Positions 1 through 8,715 of a stretch of DNA of 64,000 bases are shown piece after piece (within the stretch, counting starts at the first letter, position 1; each line of letters begins with the position of its first letter). The position numbers and the translations under genes are program-made. This stretch comes from Spirochaetia bacterium (GTDB lineage: Bacteria; Spirochaetota; Spirochaetia; Treponematales; Breznakiellaceae): NCBI GenBank assembly GCA_025997595.1, contig BNUU01000003.1:1-64000 (forward strand), read 5' to 3'. The notes under the pieces are model-generated. The model did no database searches. It had not been told where the DNA came from and saw only the letters and a list, made by a program, of their open reading frames with translations.

Positions 1-77
1 CCCGGGTCTGCCGCCCCTCCTGCAATACCAGGCCCTTATGGGAATAGAGGGTAAAAATCTGCGGCCAAGAACTGACC

Positions 78-632
78 ATGGACGCCGGGGTCTTTTTCCA
101 GAGTAACGCCCTGATGCTGGAAGAACTTATCGGGGATCTCATCAAAATCGCCGCCCAGGCTGACAGCGCCCGGCCTATGGCGGATATCTACTGCGGAGTC
201 GGTACCTTCGCCTTCTTCCTGAAAGAAAGATTTAAGCGGATCGACCTGGTGGAGGAAAACAAAACCGCCCTTGCCCTGGCCCGCGAAAATGTCCGGGGTG
301 AGGCAAGGGGTTATTTCGCCCTTACCGATGACGCCTGGGTAAAAGGTCCGGCCCAAAGGACCGGTCTCGGAGACGAAGGCTACGGCCTCATCGTGGCCGA
401 TCCTCCCCGGCAGGGGCTTTCCCCGGGGATGCGGAAATGGCTGGGTCATCCTTCCGGGGTGACCGCCTTAATTGCCTATGTTTCCTGCGACCCGGCCACC
501 CTTGCCCGTGACAGCCGGGAACTGACGGCCGCCGGCTATGAGCTTACCGAATTGGGGCTCTACGATTTTTACCCCCAGACCGCCCATATCGAAAGCCTTG
601 CGCTGTTCCGGAAAAAGGGCGCCGATGAGTAA
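78..632 (+). CDS. RumA/RlmD-type RNA (uracil-5-)-methyltransferase, C-terminal part
   Basis: The SAM-dependent catalytic half of a class I RNA m5U methyltransferase (TrmA/RumA/RlmD superfamily). Visible motifs are YCGVGTF (SAM-binding motif I, about residue 38), DPPRQG (about residue 112) and SCDPATLARD with the catalytic Cys (about residue 140). The family is normally 370-450 aa with a TRAM or linker N-terminus, so 184 aa is only the C-terminal half. Family-like sequence (RVKICGQELT) continues in frame upstream of the ATG at 78 as far as a TAG at 45-47, so ATG 78 is probably not a true start. Either the gene is interrupted at that TAG or the sequence has an error there; the window edge prevents a decision. 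The stop overlaps the next gene (ATGAGTAA), which suggests co-transcription. Confidence 0.75.
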   Translation: MDAGVFFQSNALMLEELIGDLIKIAAQADSARPMADIYCGVGTFAFFLKERFKRIDLVEENKTALALARENVRGEARGYFALTDDAWVKGPAQRTGLGDEGYGLIVADPPRQGLSPGMRKWLGHPSGVTALIAYVSCDPATLARDSRELTAAGYELTELGLYDFYPQTAHIESLALFRKKGADE

Positions 633-2358
633 AGAGTTTTTATTCTCCTTTGCGGTTTTCTTCTTCTTTTTATTTACACTCCCGGTCCGGGCTCAGGACG
701 ATATCCTCCCCATTTGGCGGCAGTCCCTGGGGGGGACGGTGATGGGCATCCCGGCGGTGCAGGCGGAATCGGCGGTGGTGGCGGTGGACTCGGGGAGTAT
801 CAAGGCCTTTTCCACGGGGGGGAACAGCCTCTGGACCTATTCCGCACGGGGCAGGCTGAGTCCCTATGTGACCCGGTCCCGGGAGGGGACCAGCTATATC
901 GGGCGGACCAACGGGACCCTTATTGCGGTAAACCGGGCAGGGCGGGAACTGTGGCGGGCGAACCTGGGTTCTCCCCTTTCAGGTCCGGTGATTGCAGGCT
1001 GGGATGGCCGTATCTTTGTCCCCACGGGGCAAAAAGTTTCCTGTTATACCGGGGCGGGCCGCCGTCTCTGGCAGCGCAGCCTGGAAAGCCCCATCGGTCT
1101 CCAGCCGGTTTTGGACAGACGGGGGGGGATCCTCATGGTTCTGGAAAAGGGGGAACTGGTCAGAATCGATCCCTTCGGGAAACGGGTCTCCTTCAGCCTT
1201 GGGGAAGTTCCCCTGGCGGTTCTGGTAACCGGCAAAAGCGGCGGTGAAGATGAACGGCTGCTCATGGTCTTTGAAAACGGCGCCCTCAAAAACACCGGTC
1301 CCGCAGGGGAAGAAAGCCGGTCCCTGCCTCCCCTCCCCTCCCCGCCGCTGGCGGCGGTATGCCGGGGTAGCCGGGCGGCGGCGGTCCTCTCCGACGGCCG
1401 GCTGCTGCTCTTTTCCGCCGAAACCGGGGAGATCCTCTGGACCGGGGAAAGCCATATCGCCGCCGCCGGGAAGGCCATGGCGGTGGGGAATGCCGCGCCG
1501 GGAACAGGTCAGGTACACATCCTGTTTGATGAACGGGGCGTCTATGTACTTTCCCGGACCGGGGCTTCCGGCTTTGCGGCCGATGGCGAGGCCGCCGGCC
1601 GCCGGCTCTGGATCATGCAGATTGAACGGGCGGCGGGCATCCCCGCGTTCGGGGACGATGGGGTCCTCTACTCCGGGGGCAGCGACTGGCTCCTCTATGC
1701 CTACAGGATGGAGGAATACCCCCGCATACGGCGGCAGTCCCTGTACGGCCCGGCCCCGGAAGGAACCTATGGCATAGGCAGGGCGCCCGCCCCTGCCGAA
1801 AGGGCTTACCGGGGCGGCTTTGACGACAAAGAACTGGCCGCCCGCTTCACGGTGATAGCCAAGGCGATCGCCGATGGCGAAGCAGGAGAAAACGAGAAGC
1901 CCTATACGGAATACCTCATGGAAATCATCAAAAATGACCTCCCCCGTCCCGGCATTTTTACGCTCCCTCCCCCGGTTGATATCCGTCACCGGGTCCGTTC
2001 ACTGCAGCTCCTGGCCCAGCTCGGTTCCCCGGAGATCATCCCCTTCCTGGCGGATGTTTTTTCCCGCGACAGCGAGCCCCTGGTAAAAGCCGCTGCCGCC
2101 GAGGCCCTGGGCAGTATCGGTATCGATCCCGAGGGCGTCACCCTCCGGGCCTTCACCGACGCCATCTTCCCCCCGGGCGCGCTCCGTGACGAGCGGGCCC
2201 TGCTGGGAGTCGCCGCCGGCGCCGGCGCCCTCTGCCGCTTCTCAGGCCCCCCCCTGGCCGAAACCGGCGTAAAAATCCTCACCAACCTCAGCGGCCCCGA
2301 ACGGCCCACGGCGGTACGGCGGCGGGCGGAGCGGGAGCTGAGATCGATCAGTAAGTAG
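625..2358 (+). CDS. Exported PQQ-like beta-propeller protein with C-terminal HEAT-type repeats
   Basis: Encodes about 577 aa. The start at 625 is chosen because it overlaps the previous stop and begins a clear signal peptide (Lys-Glu then a Phe-rich core ending PVRAQ), giving an exported product. Residues about 30-370 show repeated blades of the PQQ/BamB type (WRQSLGG, LWTYSARG, LWRANLGSP, LWQRSLESP, ILWTGES, YSGGSDWLLYA). Residues about 460-570 contain HEAT-like helical repeats (LLAQLGSPEIIPFLADVF, VKAAAAEALGSIG). Propellers of this kind act as scaffolds in the periplasm or outer envelope; the fold is seen, the partner is not. It lies directly upstream of the P83/100 gene, separated by a large palindromic repeat. 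No enzymatic residues are recognised. Confidence 0.75.
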   Translation: MSKEFLFSFAVFFFFLFTLPVRAQDDILPIWRQSLGGTVMGIPAVQAESAVVAVDSGSIKAFSTGGNSLWTYSARGRLSPYVTRSREGTSYIGRTNGTLIAVNRAGRELWRANLGSPLSGPVIAGWDGRIFVPTGQKVSCYTGAGRRLWQRSLESPIGLQPVLDRRGGILMVLEKGELVRIDPFGKRVSFSLGEVPLAVLVTGKSGGEDERLLMVFENGALKNTGPAGEESRSLPPLPSPPLAAVCRGSRAAAVLSDGRLLLFSAETGEILWTGESHIAAAGKAMAVGNAAPGTGQVHILFDERGVYVLSRTGASGFAADGEAAGRRLWIMQIERAAGIPAFGDDGVLYSGGSDWLLYAYRMEEYPRIRRQSLYGPAPEGTYGIGRAPAPAERAYRGGFDDKELAARFTVIAKAIADGEAGENEKPYTEYLMEIIKNDLPRPGIFTLPPPVDIRHRVRSLQLLAQLGSPEIIPFLADVFSRDSEPLVKAAAAEALGSIGIDPEGVTLRAFTDAIFPPGALRDERALLGVAAGAGALCRFSGPPLAETGVKILTNLSGPERPTAVRRRAERELRSISK

Positions 2359-2370
2359 GGTGATAAAAAA

Positions 2371-2485
2371 CAGCGGTCGCACGGAGCATTGCCGCTTCCA
2401 TCGCCCGTCCTCGAAACTTTGAAGCTCCGCTTCGAAGTTTCTGCGGGTTCGCGATGTTCAGCGGCAATGCTCCGTGCGACCGCTG
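2371..2485. repeat. Nested palindromic repeat, 25-bp perfect outer arms
   Basis: Positions 2371-2395 are the exact reverse complement of 2461-2485. Between them, 2413-2425 and 2429-2441 form a second hairpin of 13-bp arms with one mismatch around a TCC loop. The element sits 12 bp after the propeller-gene stop. It could fold as RNA or be a mobile palindrome. The rest of the 335-bp gap (2486-2693) shows no gene; a TATACT box at about 2669-2674 and an AAAGGGG ribosome site precede the next gene. Confidence 0.85.
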
Positions 2486-2693
2486 CCTTTGTGTCAAAGG
2501 TTTAGAGGATGAGTTGTTCCATGAAGAATAAGACACGATCGCTTGTGTAACCGGGCCGGGGTGTCAACTGGTGACGGGGGCCTTTGCCGCCCTTGTTGTT
2601 CTCCGCCTGAATGCCACTCGTTCGCTTCTTTGCGGAATGACTTTCATTCTTTTCTAAAAAAATTTATACTGTACTAATTAAAGGGGACCTATT

Positions 2694-4292
2694 ATGCGGA
2701 AAGTTACCGGCTTGTTTCAGTTTTTTTATATCCTTGGCGTCTTGGGGTTGCTTGCCCTCTCTCCTGCGCCGCTGCGGGCACAGGTCAATCAGGGGGAGCT
2801 GGAGGAAAACCTGGCCCCGGTGACTTTTATCAACTATGAGGGGCCCCATTCCCGGATAGAGACCCGGGCCCAGATACGGAACATCGGGTACGGCCTGGGT
2901 GTGCAGGTCAAGGCCGGGGCCACCCAGACGGGACAGGCAAGCCGGTACTTTGTGATCCATTCGCTCTCCGGGGCGGACGGGACCAGGCTTGACGCGGACA
3001 TTTTCGGCCTTGGGGTTGATACCGGGGTGGATCATATCAGGAACCTCCGGTTCATCATCCAGGGATACCTGGAAGGGGCCTACGATTACCGGGAGGCCGA
3101 TGCGGCGCTCCTTGCGGAATATGTCACGGTCTACAACGCCGTTTACCGGGGGGACTGGGCCTACTTTGGCAGCCGGTACAAGACGCCGGTAATTCAGAAT
3201 CTGGATGAAGAGCGGGCCGGTATTTCCATCCGTTTTGATGAATGGCCCGGCCGGACCCTGATGGTGATCCCCATCGGCTTGGGCGCCCCCGGCTCCTTAA
3301 GCGCCCTGGATACCTCGGCCCTGGGCAGCGAACGGGTGGTGGATGAACTGCGGAAGGAAGATGACCGGGGGGTCGATCAGCGCCAGGACATGGTGGACCT
3401 CAAGGAACGGGAAGCCGATGAGGCCGAACAGAAGGCGGCGGCCCAGCGGGAAGCCATCGCCCAAGAGGAACAGCGGATTGCCCGGGAACGGGCGGACGCC
3501 GCCGCCGAACGGGACCGGATAGAACGGGAACGGCAGCAAAATCAGGCCGATGCTGCCGCAGGCAGGACCACCCAGGCGGAAACCCAACAGAAGGAGGCGG
3601 AACTGGCCGCCCAGGAAGCTGAAACGGCCAAAAAAGAAGATGAACTTGCCGGGCAGGATGATGCACTGGACGGACAGCGGGAAGAAGCCCGGCGGAATGA
3701 AGAATTTGCCGAACAGAAAAACGCCGAAGCCCAGGAAGAGCGGGCAAGCATCGCCCGGGATCAGCAGGAGCTTATCCGGGAGCAGGGCGGCCAGGCCCCC
3801 CAGACAGCGGCCGCCGCGGGCATTCTCGGCACCCTCCTGGAGGACCAGAATTCCCCCCTGGGCCGGGTGGTCCGGGTCAACACCGCCGCCGGGACCATAC
3901 TCACCCGTTCCCCCCTCAACACGGTAAACGGCCGTACCCTGTCAATTGTTGACGGCAAGATCCTCGCCGTAGCCGGGGAAGCACGGGGGAACGGCGCCGT
4001 CAGGCTCATTGAGCTTAACCCCGGCGCCCTGGAAATGGCCTATCAGGGGGAAGACGATATTCACCCCAACAGCCTCCTCTGGATCAACGGCGGGGACATC
4101 TACGCCCTCACCCTCTATGAAGGCAGCCTCTACCTTGCCCGGTTCAACTCCCAGCTTGCCCGGGCCGCCCGCTCCGCCGTAACCGTACACCCCTACGCAT
4201 CGGTAATCTTCCAGGAGGGCAAGGTCGTCACCGAACGCGCCGACGGTTCGGTGCTGGTCCTGGACGCGAAGAATTTAACGGAGGTGAAATAG
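2694..4292 (+). CDS. P83/100-family surface/periplasmic antigen
   Basis: A 532-aa exported protein of the spirochaete P83/100 family (the Borrelia P83/100 antigen; T. pallidum has a homologue). It has a signal peptide (RKVTGLFQFFYILGVLGLLAL then APLRAQ). A globular N-domain spans about residues 30-225. A long charged coiled coil rich in Glu, Gln, Arg and Ala covers about 225-370 (EREADEAEQKAAAQREA and similar). A C-terminal beta-rich domain spans about 385-532 with NTVNGRTLSIVDGKILAV and LLWINGGDIYALT. The function is not established in any spirochaete. The ATG follows an AAAGGGG Shine-Dalgarno sequence. The gene converges with nifU. Confidence 0.82.
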   Translation: MRKVTGLFQFFYILGVLGLLALSPAPLRAQVNQGELEENLAPVTFINYEGPHSRIETRAQIRNIGYGLGVQVKAGATQTGQASRYFVIHSLSGADGTRLDADIFGLGVDTGVDHIRNLRFIIQGYLEGAYDYREADAALLAEYVTVYNAVYRGDWAYFGSRYKTPVIQNLDEERAGISIRFDEWPGRTLMVIPIGLGAPGSLSALDTSALGSERVVDELRKEDDRGVDQRQDMVDLKEREADEAEQKAAAQREAIAQEEQRIARERADAAAERDRIERERQQNQADAAAGRTTQAETQQKEAELAAQEAETAKKEDELAGQDDALDGQREEARRNEEFAEQKNAEAQEERASIARDQQELIREQGGQAPQTAAAAGILGTLLEDQNSPLGRVVRVNTAAGTILTRSPLNTVNGRTLSIVDGKILAVAGEARGNGAVRLIELNPGALEMAYQGEDDIHPNSLLWINGGDIYALTLYEGSLYLARFNSQLARAARSAVTVHPYASVIFQEGKVVTERADGSVLVLDAKNLTEVK

Positions 4293-4305
4293 TTTGGCAG
4301 ATCGG

Positions 4306-4348
4306 GGAGTTTTAGCGCAGCTAAAACTCCAAGCGGTCTACTGACCGC
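4306..4348. terminator. Two adjacent hairpins between convergent genes
   Basis: The first hairpin has 11-bp perfect arms (4306-4316 and 4320-4330, loop GCA). The second has 6-bp arms (4333-4338 and 4343-4348). They fill the short gap between the convergent P83/100 and nifU genes. Neither is followed by a clear T-run, so a bidirectional terminator role is inferred from position. Confidence 0.5.
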
Positions 4349-4942
4349 CTACATCCCGTAAATATGGGCGAACTCGTGGAGCAGTTCCAGGGCCTTTTCC
4401 TTGCAGCCGCCGCAGACGGTGCCGATTTTGGTGGCCTGCTGGAGGCCCTCCCAGGTGCGGGCGCCTGAGTGGAAGGCGTTCTCGATGTCCTTGTCGGTGA
4501 TCCCCAGGCAATGGCAGATTTCGGTGGCTTTTTCCTTCAGCATCCCCGCACGGCCCGTTTTGGCGAGGTGATCGTCGATGGCGGTACGCAGGGCCTTGTC
4601 ACCCAGAACGGAGCAGTGGATCTTGTAATCCGGAAGGCCCCCCAGCTTTTCCACCAGGTCCTCGGGCCGGATATTGTAGGCATCGGCAATGTTCATGCCC
4701 TTGATGATTTCCGAAAGCATGCTGGTGGAGGCGATGGCGCTGGCGCAGCCGTAGGTCTTCCACCGCACATCGGTGATGATATCGTCCTTTATTTTGAGGA
4801 GCATCAGCATCTGATCCCCGCACTTGATGTTCCCCGTCTGACCCCGGGCGTCGGCGGGAAATGACGCTTCATTGTCCAGCAGCACATTCCGGGGATTGGT
4901 GAAATGGTCCTTCACCGTATCTGAATATAACCAGTCAGTCAT
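4349..4942 (-). CDS. nifU: NifU-like Fe-S cluster scaffold with BFD-type [2Fe-2S] domain
   Basis: A 197-aa iron-sulfur cluster assembly scaffold. Residues 1-130 are IscU-like with the three cluster-binding cysteines at about 41, 66 and 110 (NIKCGD, KTYGCAS, KIHCSV). Residues 140-190 form a BFD-like [2Fe-2S] domain with ICHC at 142-145 and CGGC at 177-180. The C-terminal thioredoxin-like domain of classical NifU is absent. The start at 4942 follows AGGAGAAGATT; a longer upstream reading would overlap nifS and has no support. It lies 17 bp downstream of nifS, so the pair forms a desulfurase-scaffold operon supplying clusters to housekeeping targets such as LipA. Confidence 0.88.
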   Translation of the reverse strand: MTDWLYSDTVKDHFTNPRNVLLDNEASFPADARGQTGNIKCGDQMLMLLKIKDDIITDVRWKTYGCASAIASTSMLSEIIKGMNIADAYNIRPEDLVEKLGGLPDYKIHCSVLGDKALRTAIDDHLAKTGRAGMLKEKATEICHCLGITDKDIENAFHSGARTWEGLQQATKIGTVCGGCKEKALELLHEFAHIYGM

Positions 4943-4959
4943 AATCTTCTCCTTGAAAC

Positions 4960-6159
4960 TTAAGCACCCGCTTGCGCGGGAGAGAGGGTCGACATGGCCC
5001 TCAAGCGTGAAATAATGGGGGGCAGGGTTTCGATGATATAGTCGATATCCGCCTGGGTAATCCCCCATCCCATACTGAAACGGATGGAGCCATGGGCCAG
5101 TTCCGGCCCCGCCCCGGTTGCCATGAGCACATGGGAGGGCTCAAGGCTGCCTGAGGCGCAGGCGGAACCGGTGGAAGCTTCTATCCCCATAATATCCATT
5201 GAAAGCAGAATTGCTTCCCCTTCCGCACCGGGAAAGGAAATGTCTATCGTATTGGGCAGCACATCCGTGGGATGCCCATTTATTTTGATGTTGGGAATTT
5301 TGGCGAGAAGGCCGTCCCGGAGCCGCTTCCGTAGAACAGAAAGTTCCCTGCCGTACCTGTCCACACTGTCCGCCGCCAGTTCCGCTGCCTTGCCGAAGCC
5401 CAGGATACCGATGTTGTTGTAGGTCCCGGCCCGCAGGCCATCCTCCTGATGCCCCCCGTGGATGAGGGGAAAGATGGGGGCCCCTTCCCGGATATACAGC
5501 GCGCCGATGCCCTTGGGGCCGTAGATCTTGTGGGCCGACATGGTGAGGTAATCCACCCCCAGGTCTTCCACATCGACGGGGATCTTCCCCACCGCCTGGA
5601 CCGCGTCGGTGTGCATAAAGGCCCCGGCGGCCTTTGCCAGGCGGGCTATCTCCTTGATGTCCTGTATGGTGCCGATTTCGTTATTGGCCATCATCACCGA
5701 CACCAGGAGGGTCTTATCGCTTAAGGCGGCTTTATAGGCCTCCATTTTGATTTTGCCGTATTCATCCACCGGGAGGAAGGTAACATTGAAGCCCAGGGTT
5801 TTGAGGTAGGCGGCGGAATTGAGCACACAGGGGTGTTCAACGGAGGTGGTGATGATTTCGGTCCGGCCCCCGGCCGGCAGCTTGCCATCCGGGCCTGAGC
5901 CGAGCCGCCTCATGGTCTGGAACACCGTATTGTTGGATTCTGAGCCCCCGGAGGTAAAAATGATGTCCCGGGGAGGGGCTCCCAGGAGCTTCCCAATGGC
6001 TATCCGGGCTTCCTCCACCCGTGCGTGGGCCAACCGCCCGGCGGCGTGCATACTGGAAGCGTTCCCGTATATATCAAAATCTTCTATCATGGCGGCCTTA
6101 ACTTCCGCCCTTAGGGGAGTGGTCGCATTATAATCAACGTAAACCCGCCTGTCTGCCAT
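4960..6159 (-). CDS. nifS: Cysteine desulfurase
   Basis: A 399-aa PLP-dependent enzyme that takes sulfur from L-cysteine for Fe-S assembly. Motifs: the N-terminal YVDYNATTPL, the PLP-lysine region MSAHKIYGPKG (about residue 205), and the persulfide cysteine loop STGSACASGS (about residue 330). Length matches NifS/IscS. The ATG at 6159 follows GAGGTAA. It is the first gene of an operon with the NifU-like scaffold. The upstream region is divergent from the sugar phosphomutase gene and contains a perfect 13-bp inverted repeat. Confidence 0.93.
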   Translation of the reverse strand: MADRRVYVDYNATTPLRAEVKAAMIEDFDIYGNASSMHAAGRLAHARVEEARIAIGKLLGAPPRDIIFTSGGSESNNTVFQTMRRLGSGPDGKLPAGGRTEIITTSVEHPCVLNSAAYLKTLGFNVTFLPVDEYGKIKMEAYKAALSDKTLLVSVMMANNEIGTIQDIKEIARLAKAAGAFMHTDAVQAVGKIPVDVEDLGVDYLTMSAHKIYGPKGIGALYIREGAPIFPLIHGGHQEDGLRAGTYNNIGILGFGKAAELAADSVDRYGRELSVLRKRLRDGLLAKIPNIKINGHPTDVLPNTIDISFPGAEGEAILLSMDIMGIEASTGSACASGSLEPSHVLMATGAGPELAHGSIRFSMGWGITQADIDYIIETLPPIISRLRAMSTLSPAQAGA

Positions 6160-6323
6160 AATTATTTACCTCTATATATATATCATTTACTAAAACACTC
6201 ATGTTTATCAAGACCAATATACCGATTTTTTTTTATTATGGCAATTCCTATTTAATCAATAGGAATTGCCGATTACCCTGCGGCGCTAGTATTAAAAAAA
6301 AGGGCAGGCTATACTGATATCCC
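6160..6323. promoter_or_regulatory. Divergent promoter region with 13-bp inverted repeat
   Basis: An intergenic stretch between nifS (minus) and the phosphomutase (plus). Positions 6240-6252 and 6258-6270 are a perfect inverted repeat (GGCAATTCCTATT, 5-bp spacer). It has no T-run on either side in the right orientation to be a terminator, so an operator is more likely. A TATACT box at 6310-6315 lies only 8 bp before the ATG at 6324, and there is no Shine-Dalgarno sequence, so a very short or absent 5' leader is possible. Confidence 0.55.
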
Positions 6324-8222
6324 ATGGTTTTTAGTGAAGATTCGCTGGACAAGGCCCTTGCAGGCATGATCCTTTCCGCCTCCGGCTGGCGGGGAATATT
6401 CGCTCAGGGGGGAGTTTCGCCGGATGTTCCGGACGAAGAAAGCCGAACCGGAACGATTTCTGCGGCCCACGAAATCATTGCCGCCGCTGCCGCCGAAGTT
6501 TTTGCCGCCCGGTTAAGAGAAAATGCCCCGGCGGCAGGAGCGCCGCTGGTCATCGTAGGAACCGATACCCGGCCAACGGGCCCCGCCATTGCCGAAGCGG
6601 TGATCACGGCCCTGCTGGGCGCCGGCTGTGCGGTCCGTTATACCGCCGTCACCGCCGCGCCGGAGATCATGGCCTATGCCCGTAGTTTGGGGGATCAGAA
6701 TTCAGGCGCCGCCGGCTTTATCTACATCTCCGCAAGTCATAATCCCATCGGCCACAACGGTCTCAAATTCGGCCTCACCGACGGCGGGGTGATCTCCGCC
6801 GGGGAAGCTTCTGTGCTTATCGAAAAATTCCGCTCCCTTCTGGCCAAACCGGATCGGGTCGCCCATATCAATGACCTGCTTGGCAAAGCCGTCCCGGAGG
6901 CTGTCAAAAAAGTATACGCCGAATCGGCGGCGGTGAAAAAAGAAGCTTATACGGCATACCTCAACTTTACCGCCCAGGTGGTATACGGCGGCGTCATGGG
7001 CCATAGCATCGCCGCCGCGCTCAGCCGGGGCATCGGCGAGCGGCCCCTGGGGATTGCGGCGGACTTTAACGGATCCGCCCGGACCCTCTCCATTGATAAG
7101 GAATTTTTTGATTCCCTGGGGATAAAATTCCATACGATGAACGATAAGCCCGGTGAAATCAGCCATCGGATCGTCCCCGAGGGGGAATCCCTGGAACCCT
7201 GCCGTCTTTTTCTGGAAAAACTCCACCGGGAGGACCCCTCCGTCATCCTGGGCTATGTGCCCGACTGCGACGGGGACCGGGGAAACCTGGTTATCTGGGA
7301 TGAGGGGGAAGGCAGGGCCCGGAGCCTTGAGGCCCAGGAGGTGTTCGCCCTGGCCTGCGTGGCGGAGCTGGCCCACCTGGTCTGGACCGGGGAGCTGGGT
7401 TACGACGCCGCCGGGAATGCCCGGAACAAGGCCGCCGTTGCGGTGAACGACCCCACCTCCCTGCGGATAGACCGGATTGCCCGGGCCTTCGACGTTTCGG
7501 TATTCCGCTCGGAGGTGGGTGAGGCAAACGTGGTAGGCCTTGCCCGCAGGCTCCGGGAAAAGGGCTACACGGTCCGCATCCTGGGGGAAGGCTCCGCGGG
7601 GGGCAGCATCATCCACCCGTCGGCGGTGCGGGACCCCATCAACACGGTACTGGCCCTGCTCAAGCTCTTTGCGGTGCGGAGCGAGGGGGGGAAACCCGGC
7701 CTTTTCGAACTCTGGTGCGATCTTTCAGGTCAAGGCGAACTCTACCGGAGCGATTTTACCCTCCAGGACATCATCGCCGCCCTCCCCGCCTTTGTCACCA
7801 CCGGCGCCTACGCGGGGGAGGCCCTCCTCAAGATTAAAACCGCCGATCATGCCCTGCTCAAGAGCCGCTACCAGGCCGTATTCCTGGAGGAATGGGAAAA
7901 GCGGAAGGACGAACTCAAGGTGAAATACGGCATCACAGGCTGGGAAGCGGCGGCCTACAGGGGCCTGGAGGAGATCCGCCCCCTCACCCGCTTCGGCGAC
8001 GCCGGCCGGGGGGGCCTCAAGATCAATTTCTGCAATGAAAACGGCGTCCCCATGGCCTCAATCTGGATGCGGGGCTCCGCCACGGAACCGGTGTTCCGGA
8101 TCATGGCCGACGCCTGCGGCCCGGACCGGCGGCTGGAACGGGACCTTATCGAATGGCAGCGGCGCATGGTCGCCGAAGCCGACGGCGCCGGTTGCACGAA
8201 TTACGAAGGAACAAAGGAGTAA
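6324..8222 (+). CDS. Phosphoglucomutase/phosphomannomutase family protein
   Basis: A 632-aa alpha-D-phosphohexomutase, which interconverts hexose 1- and 6-phosphates through a phosphoserine intermediate. The active-site serine loop is ISASHNPIGHNGLK (about residue 138). The metal-binding loop is PDCDGDRGNL (about residue 313). The sugar-binding loop is GEGSAGGS (about residue 422), and the C-terminal phosphate-binding loop is RGSATEPVFR (about residue 589). It is longer than the usual 450-580 aa. The sugar specificity cannot be read from sequence. It is followed after 3 bp by the PUR-domain gene, so they are likely co-transcribed. Confidence 0.87.
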   Translation: MVFSEDSLDKALAGMILSASGWRGIFAQGGVSPDVPDEESRTGTISAAHEIIAAAAAEVFAARLRENAPAAGAPLVIVGTDTRPTGPAIAEAVITALLGAGCAVRYTAVTAAPEIMAYARSLGDQNSGAAGFIYISASHNPIGHNGLKFGLTDGGVISAGEASVLIEKFRSLLAKPDRVAHINDLLGKAVPEAVKKVYAESAAVKKEAYTAYLNFTAQVVYGGVMGHSIAAALSRGIGERPLGIAADFNGSARTLSIDKEFFDSLGIKFHTMNDKPGEISHRIVPEGESLEPCRLFLEKLHREDPSVILGYVPDCDGDRGNLVIWDEGEGRARSLEAQEVFALACVAELAHLVWTGELGYDAAGNARNKAAVAVNDPTSLRIDRIARAFDVSVFRSEVGEANVVGLARRLREKGYTVRILGEGSAGGSIIHPSAVRDPINTVLALLKLFAVRSEGGKPGLFELWCDLSGQGELYRSDFTLQDIIAALPAFVTTGAYAGEALLKIKTADHALLKSRYQAVFLEEWEKRKDELKVKYGITGWEAAAYRGLEEIRPLTRFGDAGRGGLKINFCNENGVPMASIWMRGSATEPVFRIMADACGPDRRLERDLIEWQRRMVAEADGAGCTNYEGTKE

Positions 8223-8225
8223 ATC

Positions 8226-8711
8226 ATGGGCATACGGGGCGAGGTATTTTCGACCACGGTACAACTGCAAAACAGAACCTATTTTTTCAATGTAAAGGAA
8301 AACCGCCTGGGAGACCTCTACCTCAACATCGTGGAAAGCAAGAACCGTGAATCAGGCGGCTTCGAGCGCCAGTCGGTAATCCTCTTTGCCGATGACCTCC
8401 AGGACTTCCTCAAGGGCTTCGACGAATCCCTCAAGGTGCTGGAAAAGGCGGTCCGGGAAAAGCGCAGGAACGATCCGAACCAGGGCCGCAGTGGGAGCCG
8501 GGGCGATGGCCGGAAAGAAGGCCGTCCCCAGGGCCGCGGCGAGGGCCGGGACGAAGGAGGCCGCCCCAGGAGCCGCTTTAAGGCGAAGGACGGAGGCACT
8601 GCGCCCCGAAGCGAAGGACGCAGTCCGGTCAGACGGGGAAGAAAAAGCGAAGCCGGGGATGCCCCGGTGAAACGGGGTAAGCGGGTGGTGGTCAAGAAGC
8701 GGGAGGAATAG
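8226..8711 (+). CDS. PUR-domain DNA/RNA-binding protein with long basic Arg/Gly tail
   Basis: 161 aa. Residues 1-75 match the DUF3276/PUR-alpha fold (GEVFSTTVQLQNRTYFFNV, LYLNIVESK, ILFADDLQDFLKGF). The Borrelia homologue BpuR binds DNA and RNA. Residues 80-161 are a low-complexity Arg, Gly, Lys, Ser-rich tail (GRSGSRGDGRKEGRPQGRG). That tail is much longer than in minimal PUR proteins and is probably disordered and nucleic-acid binding. It lies 3 bp after the phosphomutase gene. A nucleoid or mRNA-binding role is inferred. Confidence 0.8.
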   Translation: MGIRGEVFSTTVQLQNRTYFFNVKENRLGDLYLNIVESKNRESGGFERQSVILFADDLQDFLKGFDESLKVLEKAVREKRRNDPNQGRSGSRGDGRKEGRPQGRGEGRDEGGRPRSRFKAKDGGTAPRSEGRSPVRRGRKSEAGDAPVKRGKRVVVKKREE

Positions 8712-8715
8712 GACA

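Noticed and set aside
979..1989. A 336-aa minus-strand ORF inside the propeller gene
   Set aside because: It is the antisense shadow of a GC-rich coding region without start signal or recognisable domain.
6200..6240. Terminator for nifS at the T-run before the 13-bp repeat
   Set aside because: nifS starts at 6159 and reads away from this region, so the T-run is upstream of the gene, not after it.
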